A DNA stretch of 64,000 nt. It comes from Corynebacterium lowii (lineage in GTDB: Bacteria > Actinomycetota > Actinomycetes > Mycobacteriales > Mycobacteriaceae). The position numbers were made by a program, and so were the translations under genes. The stretch covers positions 124,001 to 188,000 of the forward strand of contig NZ_LKEV01000003.1 in the NCBI RefSeq assembly GCF_001412085.1, in the 5' to 3' direction. Shown here piece after piece: positions 9,179-20,320 of this stretch. Numbering within the stretch: the stretch's first letter is position 1; every line of letters starts with the position of its first letter. The notes under the pieces are model-generated. The model saw only the letters and a list, made by a program, of their open reading frames with translations, was not told where the DNA came from and ran no database searches.

Positions 9179-11589
9179 GTTCTCTGGCTTCCTGTGGTAC
9201 CGCGGCGGCGCGAATGGCGCGCCGGGCTCCCTTTTCCCTCGGCGCGCTGGCTCTCATGTGGGCGCTGCACCTTCTGGTGCCCCGAGAGGTACTGGCGGTG
9301 CAGATGCCCTATGAGATTGACCAATGGCAGTTGCTTACCTCGGGGCTGACCTCCGGTTCCACGCTGGGGCTCGTGCTGGCCTCGATGGCGGTGTTGGCTC
9401 TCATCATTCCCGCCGAACACGCGCTGGGAACGGTCAAGACGATGATGGTGGCCGCGCTCATGCACCTGGGCGCGGCGCTTAGCGGAGTTTTGTTGGCCCG
9501 CGCGTTGGAGGAAACGGGTTTTAATCGCTGGGGCAGCGATCTCCTCCACGCCTCCCTGCTCTCTCCGGTTTCGTGGCTCTTCGGCACGGCGGCCTTTGCG
9601 AGTACCACCATGCCGCTGCTGTGGCGGCGTCGCATAGCGGTATGGCTGGTGGCCTTGTGCGCCACGCTGGCCCTCTTCTCCGGCAGCATCTCCGATGTGG
9701 TGGGGCTTTGCAGCACGGTTCTGGGCCTGGTGGCGGGCACGGTGTGTCATGGCCGCCCGCGCCTGTACTTCGGTTCGGTGCAGGAGGTGCGGGTTCTGGT
9801 GAGCACCTTTTTGGCTGCGGTGTCCTTTGGGCCGCTCGTAGCCAGCACCAATCCCCATTCCGCTAGCCCCCTGGCCTCGGTGGGCTCTCTATTTTGGCTG
9901 CCCACCCGGGCGGGATATGAGACGGGATTGCTGTGCCAGGGCCAGTGGGATACCCAGCAGTGCCGCGAGGCGGTGGTGCTGGCGCAGCAATCGGGGGTGG
10001 GGCCCTCGGTGGCTAATCTCGTACCGTTGTTGCTCCAAGTGGTGATCTTGGCGGGGTTGCTCAAGGGGCGCCGCGCCGCCTGGTGGTTGGCCCTCGTGGC
10101 GCAGATAGGGACCATCGCGGTGCTGTGCACCAAGGTATTTGCCACGGAACGCTATGAGATTTCCGCGGCCTATGCGGTGAATCTTTCCGCGGTGATACTG
10201 CCCTGGCTGTGCGGCATCGCGGTGTTGCTGTACACCCGCCGGCATTTCCGCGTGACCGTTTCCCCGCAGCGCGTGCGGCGCTTTTTGGGCGTGGTATTCG
10301 GTGGCTTCGCCCTGAGCGTGGCTCTGTGGCTGGGCGGGGCGGTGGCGATGGGCATACCCCTGACGCTGGCGGTGGAGGAATTACCGCTGCGTTACGTGCC
10401 CTCGGTGCTGGCGCCGCTATTCCCGTTAAACCTGGTGCCGGAGCACCCGGCGGCCTGGTTGCTCTATGAATGGGTGGGCACGCTCTTCGGATTGATCGTG
10501 GCGGTCATGCTGTATCGCCTGCTGATGAGCGTTCCCGATGAGCGAGTGGACCAGGACCGGCAGCGGGCCCGCGCCCTGCTCACCCACGGCGATCACCTCC
10601 AGGCCATGACCTTGTGGGAGGGGAATCGCTATTGGTTCGGTGAGCACGAGGGCGTGGAGGGATACGTGGCCTGCCGGGTGCATCGCGGGGTGGCGGTGAC
10701 GGTGGGGGAACCGGTGGGCAGCGCGGGGCTGGCGGAGGGCTTCGAGGCCTTCGCCGTCAGCCAGGGCTGGACGGTGGCCTGGTACTCCGTGCGGGAATCC
10801 TTTGCCGATACTCGCCCTGGTTATCAGCGTATTCACGTGGCGGAGGAGTCGGTGCTCTCCACGCAGCAAGTAGAGTTCAAGGGCAAGAAGTTCCAAAACG
10901 TGCGCACCGCGCGCAATAGGGCGCAAAAAGAGGGAATACACGCCCAGTGGACTACCTGGGAGGAAGCGGGGGTGCTGCTCCACCAGCACATCGCGGAGCT
11001 TTCCGAGGAGTGGCTGGCGGATAAGGCACTGCCGGAGATGGGCTTTACCCTAGGCACGCTGGGGGAACTTTCCGCGCCCGGCACGCGCTTGCTGGTGGCT
11101 CACGATGAGCAGGGGCGTCTCCATGCGGTGACCAGTTGGCTGCCGGTGTATGAGCACGGGAAATTGGTGGGTATCACCCTGGACTTTATGCGCCGCGATA
11201 CCACGGGCTTTCGTTCTGCCATCGAGTTCCTGCTCTCCCAGGCGCTTATCGACGCCGCCGAGGAGGGGCTTTCCTGGATCTCGCTCTCCGGTGCGCCCCT
11301 GGCGCGCAGCACCCCGGCCGAGGGTTTCCTCGACCAGGCGCTCGATCGCATGGGGGCCTCGATGGAACCCTTCTACGGGTTCCGTTCACTGGCGGCCTCG
11401 AAGTATAAGTTCCACCCGGAGCACAATCCCTGGTTCGTGGTGTGCCGCGATGAACTAGCGCTGCCCTCGGTGGCCCTCGCCGTCTCCCAGTGTTACCTGC
11501 CGCAGCTCAGCGGCTCCGAGGCGGCCAGGCTCGTGCGCATGTGGTTTAGCGCTGCACTGGTTCGCGGCGGCCGAGGCGAACCTTCTTGA
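9175..11589 (+). CDS. MprF-like aminoacyl-phospholipid/diacylglycerol synthase
   Basis: About 804 residues. The N-terminal 440 residues are membrane helices whose first part looks rhomboid-like (MPYEIDQWQLLTSGL...); the C-terminal 300 residues are the DUF2156 GNAT-like catalytic domain that moves an amino acid from aminoacyl-tRNA to a lipid. Recognisable segments include GVAVTVGEPVGSA, FKGKKFQNVRTARNRAQKEG and ITLDFMRRDT. The ATG at 9175 overlaps the hydrolase stop. Corynebacterium glutamicum is known to make alanylated phosphatidylglycerol and alanyl-diacylglycerol with such enzymes; which amino acid and lipid apply here is open. Its 3' end overlaps the opposing PTS gene by 44 bases. Confidence 0.87.
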   Translation: MSSLASCGTAAARMARRAPFSLGALALMWALHLLVPREVLAVQMPYEIDQWQLLTSGLTSGSTLGLVLASMAVLALIIPAEHALGTVKTMMVAALMHLGAALSGVLLARALEETGFNRWGSDLLHASLLSPVSWLFGTAAFASTTMPLLWRRRIAVWLVALCATLALFSGSISDVVGLCSTVLGLVAGTVCHGRPRLYFGSVQEVRVLVSTFLAAVSFGPLVASTNPHSASPLASVGSLFWLPTRAGYETGLLCQGQWDTQQCREAVVLAQQSGVGPSVANLVPLLLQVVILAGLLKGRRAAWWLALVAQIGTIAVLCTKVFATERYEISAAYAVNLSAVILPWLCGIAVLLYTRRHFRVTVSPQRVRRFLGVVFGGFALSVALWLGGAVAMGIPLTLAVEELPLRYVPSVLAPLFPLNLVPEHPAAWLLYEWVGTLFGLIVAVMLYRLLMSVPDERVDQDRQRARALLTHGDHLQAMTLWEGNRYWFGEHEGVEGYVACRVHRGVAVTVGEPVGSAGLAEGFEAFAVSQGWTVAWYSVRESFADTRPGYQRIHVAEESVLSTQQVEFKGKKFQNVRTARNRAQKEGIHAQWTTWEEAGVLLHQHIAELSEEWLADKALPEMGFTLGTLGELSAPGTRLLVAHDEQGRLHAVTSWLPVYEHGKLVGITLDFMRRDTTGFRSAIEFLLSQALIDAAEEGLSWISLSGAPLARSTPAEGFLDQALDRMGASMEPFYGFRSLAASKYKFHPEHNPWFVVCRDELALPSVALAVSQCYLPQLSGSEAARLVRMWFSAALVRGGRGEPS

Positions 11590-13561
11590 CCTCGCGGCCC
11601 TGCTCGACGTCGGAATCCTTGAAGCCGAAGAGATAGGTGAGCACGAAGGCCACGGTGGCCGCGGTGCCCGAGGCAATCCAGAAGCCCCAGAAGCTAAAGT
11701 CCAGGCCATCGGGGTTGATAAAGGAGGTAAAGCCGATGAGCGAGCCGGTAAAGCCCCACATATTCACGTTGAACAGGCCGGTGAGCAGTCCACCGCAGGC
11801 GCCGCCGATGGAGGCCATGAGGAAGATACGGCCGTACTTGAGGTTGATGCCGTACATGGCGGGCTCGGTGATACCGCAGAAGGCGGCGATGGCGGCGGAG
11901 CCGGAGAGTTCCTTGATCTTGAGGATTCGGGACTTCACAAAGACCGCCAGCACCGCCCCGCCCTGGGCCACCATCGTGGCGGAGATGATGGCGTTGAGGG
12001 GAGACTGCCCGGTCAGCGCAATATCCTGGGCCACCAGCGGGATCACGGCCCAGTGCAGGCCAAAGATCACCAGGGTTTGATAGAAGCCGCCGATGAGCAA
12101 CCCGTAAACGGAGGGGGAGAGATCGTAGAGGGCCTGAATACCGTTGGCGATGCCGGTGGAAAGGAAGGTTACGGCGGGGCCGAGTACCAGCAGGATCGCC
12201 AGGGAGACCACCACGACCTCTACCAGGGGGAGGAAGATCATGCGCACGGTGGCGGGAATGATCTTCTTCAACCAGGGCTCGATCACCGAGGCCAGCCAGG
12301 CGGCCACGATGATGGGGAAAATGCTGTAGCTATAGCTGGCCATGTGATAGGGCAGGCCAAAGAAGTCCGCGTTGATGGACATGCTCAGCAAACTGCGGCT
12401 GCCCTCCTGGTCAGCGAGCTTCACCATGTCCGGGTGGGTGAGCACACCGCCGATAATTGCCACGATGATGGGATCTGCCCCCAGCCTCTTGGCGGCAGTA
12501 AAGCCCACGAAGATGGGCAGGAAGAAGAACACGGCATCGCTGAGCGCGTTAATGACCAAGAAGGTATCCGAGGTTTTGGTCACCACGTTGTAGTTGGTGA
12601 GCAGGGCGAGGATTCCCTTGATGATGCCCGAGGCCGCCAGCAGGCCGATCACGGGAATCATGGAGCCGGTAATCACCCCGATGAGCGAGGAGAAACCGTG
12701 CCCTATCCAGCCCCGTAGCGTGGTGGGGCGGGGGCGCGCCTCCGCCTCGGCGGGTACCTCGCCGCCCGCAGCCCGATCGCCCAGCTCGTTTACTACCTCG
12801 TCGTAGACGTCCTCCACTCCGGGGCCGATCACAATTTGGTACTGGCCCCCGGCGCGGATCACGTCGATAACCCCATCGAGTTCGCGCACCGCATCGTCCT
12901 GGGGCACGGTTTCATCGCTGAGGTAGAAGCGCAGACGAGTAATGCAGTGGGTGACGCTACGGATGTTCTCGGCGCCACCGACGGCCGCGATGAGGGCGGC
13001 TGCCCCCTGGGGCGCCTCCTGAGTGGATTCCTGCGCGGAAGTCGCCGGGGCGTCGGCAGCACCGGTGGTGACCGGCTTGGGATAGGCCACCTTCTCACCG
13101 CCGCGTGCCACCCCGGTGCGCACATCGAGGCTGCTGAGAGCGGTGGCGGAGTTGGTCACGGCCACGATGGTCGTGGTGCTCTTTCCGGCTTCGGTGATGG
13201 CGGCGGCGTCCATGTGGGCGATAACCTGCCCGCGCTCTACCGTGTCTCCCTTGGCGACCGCGATGTCAAAGGGGCTGCCGCCGAGCTCCACGGTGTCAAT
13301 ACCCAGGTGGAGGAGCACATCGAGGCCCGCCTCGGTGCGGATTCCCAGGGCGTGACGGGTCTTGGCGATCATGGTGATGGTGCCGGAGACGGGGGCGTAG
13401 ACCTCCCCGCCAGGGGTGTCGCTGATGCCAAAGCCCGCCCCGAGGTTGCCCTTGGCGAAAACGGGGTCGGGAACCTCGCTCATGGCAATGACCCTGCCCG
13501 ATAGTGGGGCGACGATGGGGGAGAGAGAAGAAGCCGTATCTGAATGACCAGTGGCGTGCAT
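11546..13561 (-). CDS. PTS permease EIIABC, sucrose/beta-glucoside/trehalose family
   Basis: Sugar phosphotransferase permease of 671 residues with domain order A-B-C. The EIIA domain (about residues 15-150) has the phosphorylated histidine in VLLHLGIDTVEL. The EIIB domain (about 190-270) has the active cysteine in SVTHCITRLRFYL. The EIIC membrane domain (about 290-655) carries the family motif GITEPAMYGI. The sugar cannot be fixed from sequence. The ATG at 13561 has GAGGAG seven bases upstream and is chosen over an in-frame GTG at 13576. It stands alone between convergent neighbours, with no antiterminator or glycosidase gene beside it. Confidence 0.9.
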   Translation of the reverse strand: MHATGHSDTASSLSPIVAPLSGRVIAMSEVPDPVFAKGNLGAGFGISDTPGGEVYAPVSGTITMIAKTRHALGIRTEAGLDVLLHLGIDTVELGGSPFDIAVAKGDTVERGQVIAHMDAAAITEAGKSTTTIVAVTNSATALSSLDVRTGVARGGEKVAYPKPVTTGAADAPATSAQESTQEAPQGAAALIAAVGGAENIRSVTHCITRLRFYLSDETVPQDDAVRELDGVIDVIRAGGQYQIVIGPGVEDVYDEVVNELGDRAAGGEVPAEAEARPRPTTLRGWIGHGFSSLIGVITGSMIPVIGLLAASGIIKGILALLTNYNVVTKTSDTFLVINALSDAVFFFLPIFVGFTAAKRLGADPIIVAIIGGVLTHPDMVKLADQEGSRSLLSMSINADFFGLPYHMASYSYSIFPIIVAAWLASVIEPWLKKIIPATVRMIFLPLVEVVVVSLAILLVLGPAVTFLSTGIANGIQALYDLSPSVYGLLIGGFYQTLVIFGLHWAVIPLVAQDIALTGQSPLNAIISATMVAQGGAVLAVFVKSRILKIKELSGSAAIAAFCGITEPAMYGINLKYGRIFLMASIGGACGGLLTGLFNVNMWGFTGSLIGFTSFINPDGLDFSFWGFWIASGTAATVAFVLTYLFGFKDSDVEQGREVKKVRLGRREPVQR

Positions 13562-13618
13562 GGAGAAACTCCTCACAGGCAGATAATGTTCGGTTCAGAT
13601 TAACACCGGCTTTCCGTT

Positions 13619-14467
13619 TTACCGCCCGGCCACCTGCCCACGGGGGTAATCGTGGCGCGGGCGGGTTCCCGAGGCAAGCCGCGCAGTCCAGGCACTATCG
13701 CGGGATTGGGCGGGGGCGGCCCCACCCAAGAGCCGACGGTGCAAGCCGGGGCGATCAGGGGTGGCGGCGTGGCTGGCGGTGAGAATGACGTTGCCATAGC
13801 GCTTGCCCTTGAGCATGGCGGGGTCAGCGATGGCTTCCACGTGTGCAAAGGCCTCGCGCAGCCCGGCGATCTCGGCACGTGCCTCGGCCAGATCGGCGCG
13901 GGTGGCGCAATTGAGCACCAGCAGGCCCTCCGGGCTGAGCGCCTGGGAACAGCGTTGATAAAACTCCACGGTACTTAAGCTCCGAGGGGTAGTACTGCCG
14001 GAGAACACATCGCGGATAATGACATCGCGGGAGTTCTCCACGAAGGTATCGGTGACGGCGCGGGCCTCTCCCACGCGGATTTTCACCTGGGGTGCGCGCG
14101 GAATGTCGAACCATCGGCGCACATGGGTGGCCAAGGCAGCGTCGATCTCCACCACCGTATTGCGCGAGCGCGGATAGACGGCGGCAAAGTAGCGCGCCAG
14201 GGTACACGCCGCCCCACCCAGATGGGTGATGCGCAGGCGCTGAGGATCGAGGTGATCCGCCACGGCGTGCTCCACGGCGGCGGCGATCCAGCGCATGTAA
14301 TCAAAGTGCAGCAGGCGCGGCTGGCCGATGGCAACGTGGCTGGATATAGCGTCGTTGACCAGCAATAACCAGGAGTCTCCGGCGGCGTCGTCACGCTGGA
14401 GCGCGGCGGTGCCGGTGTCAATCTCGTAGGTCCCCTCCTGCGGGGCGGGCTGCTGCTGGCGGGCCAT
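13619..14467 (-). CDS. Spermidine synthase-like methyltransferase-fold protein
   Basis: A 282-residue protein with the Rossmann fold of spermidine synthases: LHFDYMRWIAAAVE, then ITHLGGAACTLARYFAAVYP (glycine motif, about residues 70-90), NTVVEIDAAL (ribose-binding acid) and VIIRDVFSGSTTPRSLSTVEFY, the region that normally holds the catalytic Asp. Similar actinobacterial proteins are called fused-spermidine synthase-like; polyamine synthesis is not established for them. The ATG at 14467 with AGGA upstream is preferred to a much longer open frame that would run antisense through the mnmA start. The C-terminal 40 residues are low-complexity. Confidence 0.8.
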   Translation of the reverse strand: MARQQQPAPQEGTYEIDTGTAALQRDDAAGDSWLLLVNDAISSHVAIGQPRLLHFDYMRWIAAAVEHAVADHLDPQRLRITHLGGAACTLARYFAAVYPRSRNTVVEIDAALATHVRRWFDIPRAPQVKIRVGEARAVTDTFVENSRDVIIRDVFSGSTTPRSLSTVEFYQRCSQALSPEGLLVLNCATRADLAEARAEIAGLREAFAHVEAIADPAMLKGKRYGNVILTASHAATPDRPGLHRRLLGGAAPAQSRDSAWTARLASGTRPRHDYPRGQVAGR

Positions 14468-14555
14468 GCGGTCCATCCTAGAAGGTAGCGTTACACTATC
14501 GACGAATCGCGCACGCACCGTGCGCACACAGATATAGGGAAAGGGGCACGGGGTT

Positions 14556-15641
14556 ATGCGGGTATTGGCCGCGATGAGCGGAGGGGTGGATTCCTCCGTG
14601 GCCGCCGCGCGGGCCTTGGAACAGGGACACGAGGTAGTGGGGGTGCACCTGGCGCTATCCCAGGACCCACAAACGGTGCGGGAATCCTCGCGGGGCTGTT
14701 GCTCCCTGGAAGATTCCGCCGATGCGCGCCGGGTATGCGATAAGCTCGGCATTCCCTTTTATGTATGGGACTTCTCCGACCGCTTTAAGCAAGACGTGGT
14801 GGAGGACTTCGTGGATTCCTATGCCCGTGGGGAAACCCCCAACCCCTGCCTGCGCTGCAACGAGAAGATCAAGTTCGCCGCCCTGCTGGAACGCGGTATT
14901 GCCCTGGGTTTCGACGCCGTGGTTACCGGCCACTATGCCCGGATCACTGAGGACGGTTACCTGCGCCGCGCCATTGACCCGCGCAAGGATCAGTCCTATG
15001 TGTTGGGAGTTTTGGGTGCCCACGAGATCGAACATTGCATGTTCCCGGTGGGCGATACGGAAAAACCGGAGATTCGCCAGGAGGCCGCCGCTCACGGCTT
15101 CTCCACGGCCTCCAAGCCGGATTCCTATGACATCTGCTTCATCCCGGACGGCAACACCACGGCCTTTTTGGGCTCCCACATCGGCATGCGCCCCGGCATG
15201 ATCGTGGATACGCAGGGCAATGAGCTGCGCGAGCACGAGGGAGTGTACGGCTTTACCATCGGACAGCGCAAGGGGCTGGACATTAAGAACCCGGCTGCCG
15301 ACGGCCGCCCCCGCTACGTCACCGATATTGACGCCGCCTCCGGCACGGTGACGGTGGGCTCCCGCGAGGACTTAAGCGTGGGCGTGATCGAGGCCGACCG
15401 CCTCAAGTACCTGCACCCCGGCATGGACGGCGAGGTGGACTGCCAGGTGCAGGTGCGCGCCCACGGCGGCGTGGTGGATTGCGTGGCGCACATCGACCGC
15501 GCCGCGGATACCATGCGCCTGGACCTGGCGGAGCCGCTTTCCGGCGTGGCCCGCGGCCAGGCGGCGGTGCTCTACCTCCCCGATGCTGCGGGGGATATTG
15601 TGCTGGGTTCCGGCACGATCTGCGGGACGCAGCGCTGGTGA
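14556..15641 (+). CDS. mnmA: tRNA-specific 2-thiouridylase MnmA
   Basis: Adds sulfur to U34 of tRNA-Lys, -Glu and -Gln, using ATP and a persulfide donor. The 361-residue product has the PP-loop [13 protein letters not shown] at the N-terminus, the catalytic cysteine in [10 protein letters not shown] (about residue 107), the second cysteine in DICFIPDG (about 200) and the C-terminal beta-barrel domain. The cysteine desulfurase gene upstream is a plausible sulfur source. Its TGA overlaps the GTG start of the next gene. A divergent promoter region (14468-14555) separates it from the spermidine-synthase-like gene. Confidence 0.95.
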   Translation: MRVLAAMSGGVDSSVAAARALEQGHEVVGVHLALSQDPQTVRESSRGCCSLEDSADARRVCDKLGIPFYVWDFSDRFKQDVVEDFVDSYARGETPNPCLRCNEKIKFAALLERGIALGFDAVVTGHYARITEDGYLRRAIDPRKDQSYVLGVLGAHEIEHCMFPVGDTEKPEIRQEAAAHGFSTASKPDSYDICFIPDGNTTAFLGSHIGMRPGMIVDTQGNELREHEGVYGFTIGQRKGLDIKNPAADGRPRYVTDIDAASGTVTVGSREDLSVGVIEADRLKYLHPGMDGEVDCQVQVRAHGGVVDCVAHIDRAADTMRLDLAEPLSGVARGQAAVLYLPDAAGDIVLGSGTICGTQRW

Positions 15642-16543
15642 GGGCCTACGGACTGGGCCCGCTACCGGGTACCTCCATGAGCGAGGCCGCCGCGATGGTG
15701 CTGGGAGAGACCGGGGACCTCGTTCACCTGCCTCAGCTGCCGCAACGCGGCATTGATTCTGACCCCCTGGGGCTCACGGCCGCGCTCCTGCCCGGTATCC
15801 CCGTGGATCGCGGCCCGCGCGGCTGGGTGCTGCGCCCCGGTAACCTGCGGCTGCGAGATAGGTGGCTGCGCGACCTCGATTGCTGCCAGGAGACCTGGAC
15901 GGATAGCAAGGGGATGATTGTGCCCCCGCAGGTCAAGGTGCAATTGGTGGGGCCGTGGAGCCTGGCGGCGGGACTAGAGACCCCGCGCGGGCACCGCGCG
16001 CTTACCGATTCCGGGGCGCTGCGCGACCTCACCGAAGCCTTCATTGAGGCGGCTACCGAGCAGGCGGCCGAGATTGCGCGGCGCTTCGAGGCGCGGGTGC
16101 TGGTGCAGGTGGATGAGCCGCTGCTGGCTCAAATCGCTGCGGGTGGATTGCGCGGGAGCCACGATTTTGAGCAGATCGCCCCCATCGCGCAGGAGAAATT
16201 GGGCGCGCGCCTGCACAGCGTTTTTGATTCCATTGAGGCGGAAACCCTGCTGGGGCTGCGCGGTCAGCGGCCGCCGTGGCGGGCCATCCGGCGCAGCCAG
16301 GTATCCACGGTTTTGCTCTCCCACGGGGCTATTCGTGGCACCGCGCAGATCGACGCCCTGGGGGAACTCCTGGATAGCGGAATGCGGCTGGGGCTCGGGG
16401 TGGGTGACCGCGAGGTGCGCACCCTCATTCACGAGGTCAGCCCCGCCGATGATGCCGTGGATCTCTTTCCCGAGATTCCCGCCGAGGCCAGCCTCGTGGA
16501 AGCCGCTCGGGCCTACACCGAGGTGTCTCGACTGGCCTCGTAG
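15638..16543 (+). CDS. Cobalamin-independent methionine synthase-like protein
   Basis: A 301-residue protein that starts at a GTG overlapping the mnmA stop (GTGA). It resembles the MetE/UROD-like TIM barrel: [14 protein letters not shown] at the N-terminus, [20 protein letters not shown] near residue 105 and [17 protein letters not shown] near 155. It is less than half the size of full MetE and the zinc-binding His/Cys set is not obvious, so methionine synthesis is unlikely to be proven by homology. Actinobacteria commonly carry this short paralogue beside mnmA. Its end overlaps the convergent copper chaperone gene by 31 bases. Confidence 0.8.
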   Translation: MRAYGLGPLPGTSMSEAAAMVLGETGDLVHLPQLPQRGIDSDPLGLTAALLPGIPVDRGPRGWVLRPGNLRLRDRWLRDLDCCQETWTDSKGMIVPPQVKVQLVGPWSLAAGLETPRGHRALTDSGALRDLTEAFIEAATEQAAEIARRFEARVLVQVDEPLLAQIAAGGLRGSHDFEQIAPIAQEKLGARLHSVFDSIEAETLLGLRGQRPPWRAIRRSQVSTVLLSHGAIRGTAQIDALGELLDSGMRLGLGVGDREVRTLIHEVSPADDAVDLFPEIPAEASLVEAARAYTEVSRLAS

Positions 16544-16725
16544 CCGGCCTCGGCCACGGCGGCGAGCACGGTGGCGTCGTCAAGCGGTTGCTCGGATTCC
16601 ACCACGAGGGTGCCGGTGGTGGCGCTGATTTCTTTGATGGTGAGGCCGGGGATCTTGGAGAGTTCCTCGCGCACGGCGTTTTCGCAGTGTGCGCAGCTCA
16701 TGCCGGTGATGGTGTAGGTTCGCAT
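16513..16725 (-). CDS. Heavy-metal-associated domain protein (CopZ-like copper chaperone)
   Basis: A 70-residue HMA domain (ferredoxin-like fold) starting MRTYTITGMSCAHCENAVREEL. The GMSCAHC motif supplies the two cysteines that bind Cu(I). ATG at 16725 follows GAGGAG; a longer reading from 16770 would start upstream of the operator palindrome described below. No P-type ATPase is adjacent, so the partner is elsewhere. The 3' end overlaps the convergent MetE-like gene. Confidence 0.9.
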   Translation of the reverse strand: MRTYTITGMSCAHCENAVREELSKIPGLTIKEISATTGTLVVESEQPLDDATVLAAVAEAGYEASRDTSV

Positions 16726-16741
16726 TCTTCTCTTCTCCTCT

Positions 16742-16758
16742 ATACCCGGAGGGGGTAT
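16742..16758 (-). promoter_or_regulatory. CsoR-like operator upstream of copper chaperone gene
   Basis: A palindrome ATACCC-N5-GGGTAT sits 17-33 bases upstream of the copper chaperone start, between its ribosome-binding site and the terminator of the gene behind. CsoR-family copper sensors recognise G/C-tract palindromes flanked by TA of this kind. Assignment to CsoR is inference from motif and the regulated gene. Confidence 0.55.
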
Positions 16759-16776
16759 GTGGTGCGGCAAAGAAAA

Positions 16777-16796
16777 GGCGGGCCGGGCGGCCCGCC
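16777..16796 (-). terminator. Intrinsic terminator of secreted protein gene
   Basis: GGCGGGCC (16777-16784) pairs with GGCCCGCC (16789-16796) around a four-base loop. Read on the minus strand, the stem is followed by TTTTCTTT. It separates the secreted-protein gene from the copper chaperone gene downstream. Confidence 0.8.
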
Positions 16797-16809
16797 GCTT
16801 TCTACTACC

Positions 16810-17232
16810 TTACTCGCCCTCAATCACCGGGGGAACAGCCAGCATGCTCACGTGGGTGTAACCGTTGATCTTGAGCACGTCCAAGATTCGATCCAGAGCC
16901 TCGGAATCGGTGTCATGGTTGAAGGACTCCGCCTGCTGCAAGATGGCGGAATCATTGCCGATGAACTCCACGGAAACCAGCTTGTGGCCCGCGGTCTGCT
17001 CCTCTTCAAAGATGGCGCGCTTGACGGCGAGCTCACCGCCGTGGATGAAGAAGCCGGGGTCCACATCTTCCTGATCGCCGTTTTGAGGTGCGTTCTCATC
17101 GGCGGAAACGGAGTTAGAACCCTCGGAGCCGATGTAGCCACCGTCAATGCCGGGGATGTGATCGGCGGGGGAGAGGAAGGGGGACAGGGAAAGCAACCCG
17201 GCGAGAGCCGAGGAGAGAAGAGTGCCGATCAT
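16810..17232 (-). CDS. Small secreted protein of unknown function
   Basis: A 140-residue protein with an N-terminal signal peptide (MIGTLLSSALAGLLSLSPF, probable cleavage shortly after). An acidic, serine-rich linker follows, then a compact C-terminal domain from about residue 63 (GFFIHGGELAVKRAIF...). I do not recognise the family. AAAGGA stands eight bases before the ATG. It is transcribed alone and ended by the hairpin at 16777-16796. Confidence 0.7.
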   Translation of the reverse strand: MIGTLLSSALAGLLSLSPFLSPADHIPGIDGGYIGSEGSNSVSADENAPQNGDQEDVDPGFFIHGGELAVKRAIFEEEQTAGHKLVSVEFIGNDSAILQQAESFNHDTDSEALDRILDVLKINGYTHVSMLAVPPVIEGE

Positions 17233-17347
17233 GGCGACGATCCTTTCTGATCGTTAAAGATGCTCCACGGGTGAATGCGCCCGTGGGTTCCCCAAGGAAC
17301 ATCCCAAAGCTACTCGCCGGTATAAGGCGGAGCAATGGCGTAAAAGA

Positions 17348-20108
<2,761 letters not shown>

Positions 20109-20189
20109 CGGTGGCGCGGTCATGACCGCCGTAGCGAGTGGTGGGGGCGTCGGTAAGCGTATTTTGCCAGGTCAGTACTCACAGTAATT

Positions 20190-20244
20190 GTTCAAGTAAT
20201 ATTCAAGAACCTCACCGTGAACTTCCACTGACCGCACGGTGAAT
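20190..20244. promoter_or_regulatory. Tandem 11-bp-spaced TTCA/GTTCAC repeats upstream of DUF4956 operon
   Basis: Read on the minus strand, this stretch contains ATTCACCGTGC, GGTCAGTGGAA, GTTCACGGTGA and GGTTCTTGAAT, each unit 11 bases after the last. On the plus strand TTCAAG recurs at 11 bases. Tandem 11-bp repeats are the layout used by OmpR-family response regulators, and GTTCACC-type units are the core of the Streptomyces PHO box. A phosphate-responsive operator for the following polyphosphate-polymerase-like operon is therefore possible but unproven. Confidence 0.4.
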
Positions 20245-20320
20245 CTCACCTTTCCTTCCAGAAGCAGGGGGCAGAGTAAAAGACAACAACGTCAGCAACT
20301 CTGAAAGGAAGGCAGTCCCC

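Noticed and set aside
15479..15637. Extension of the MetE-like gene into mnmA
   Set aside because: Arginine/glycine-rich shadow of mnmA; GTG 15638 overlapping the mnmA stop gives the family N-terminus.
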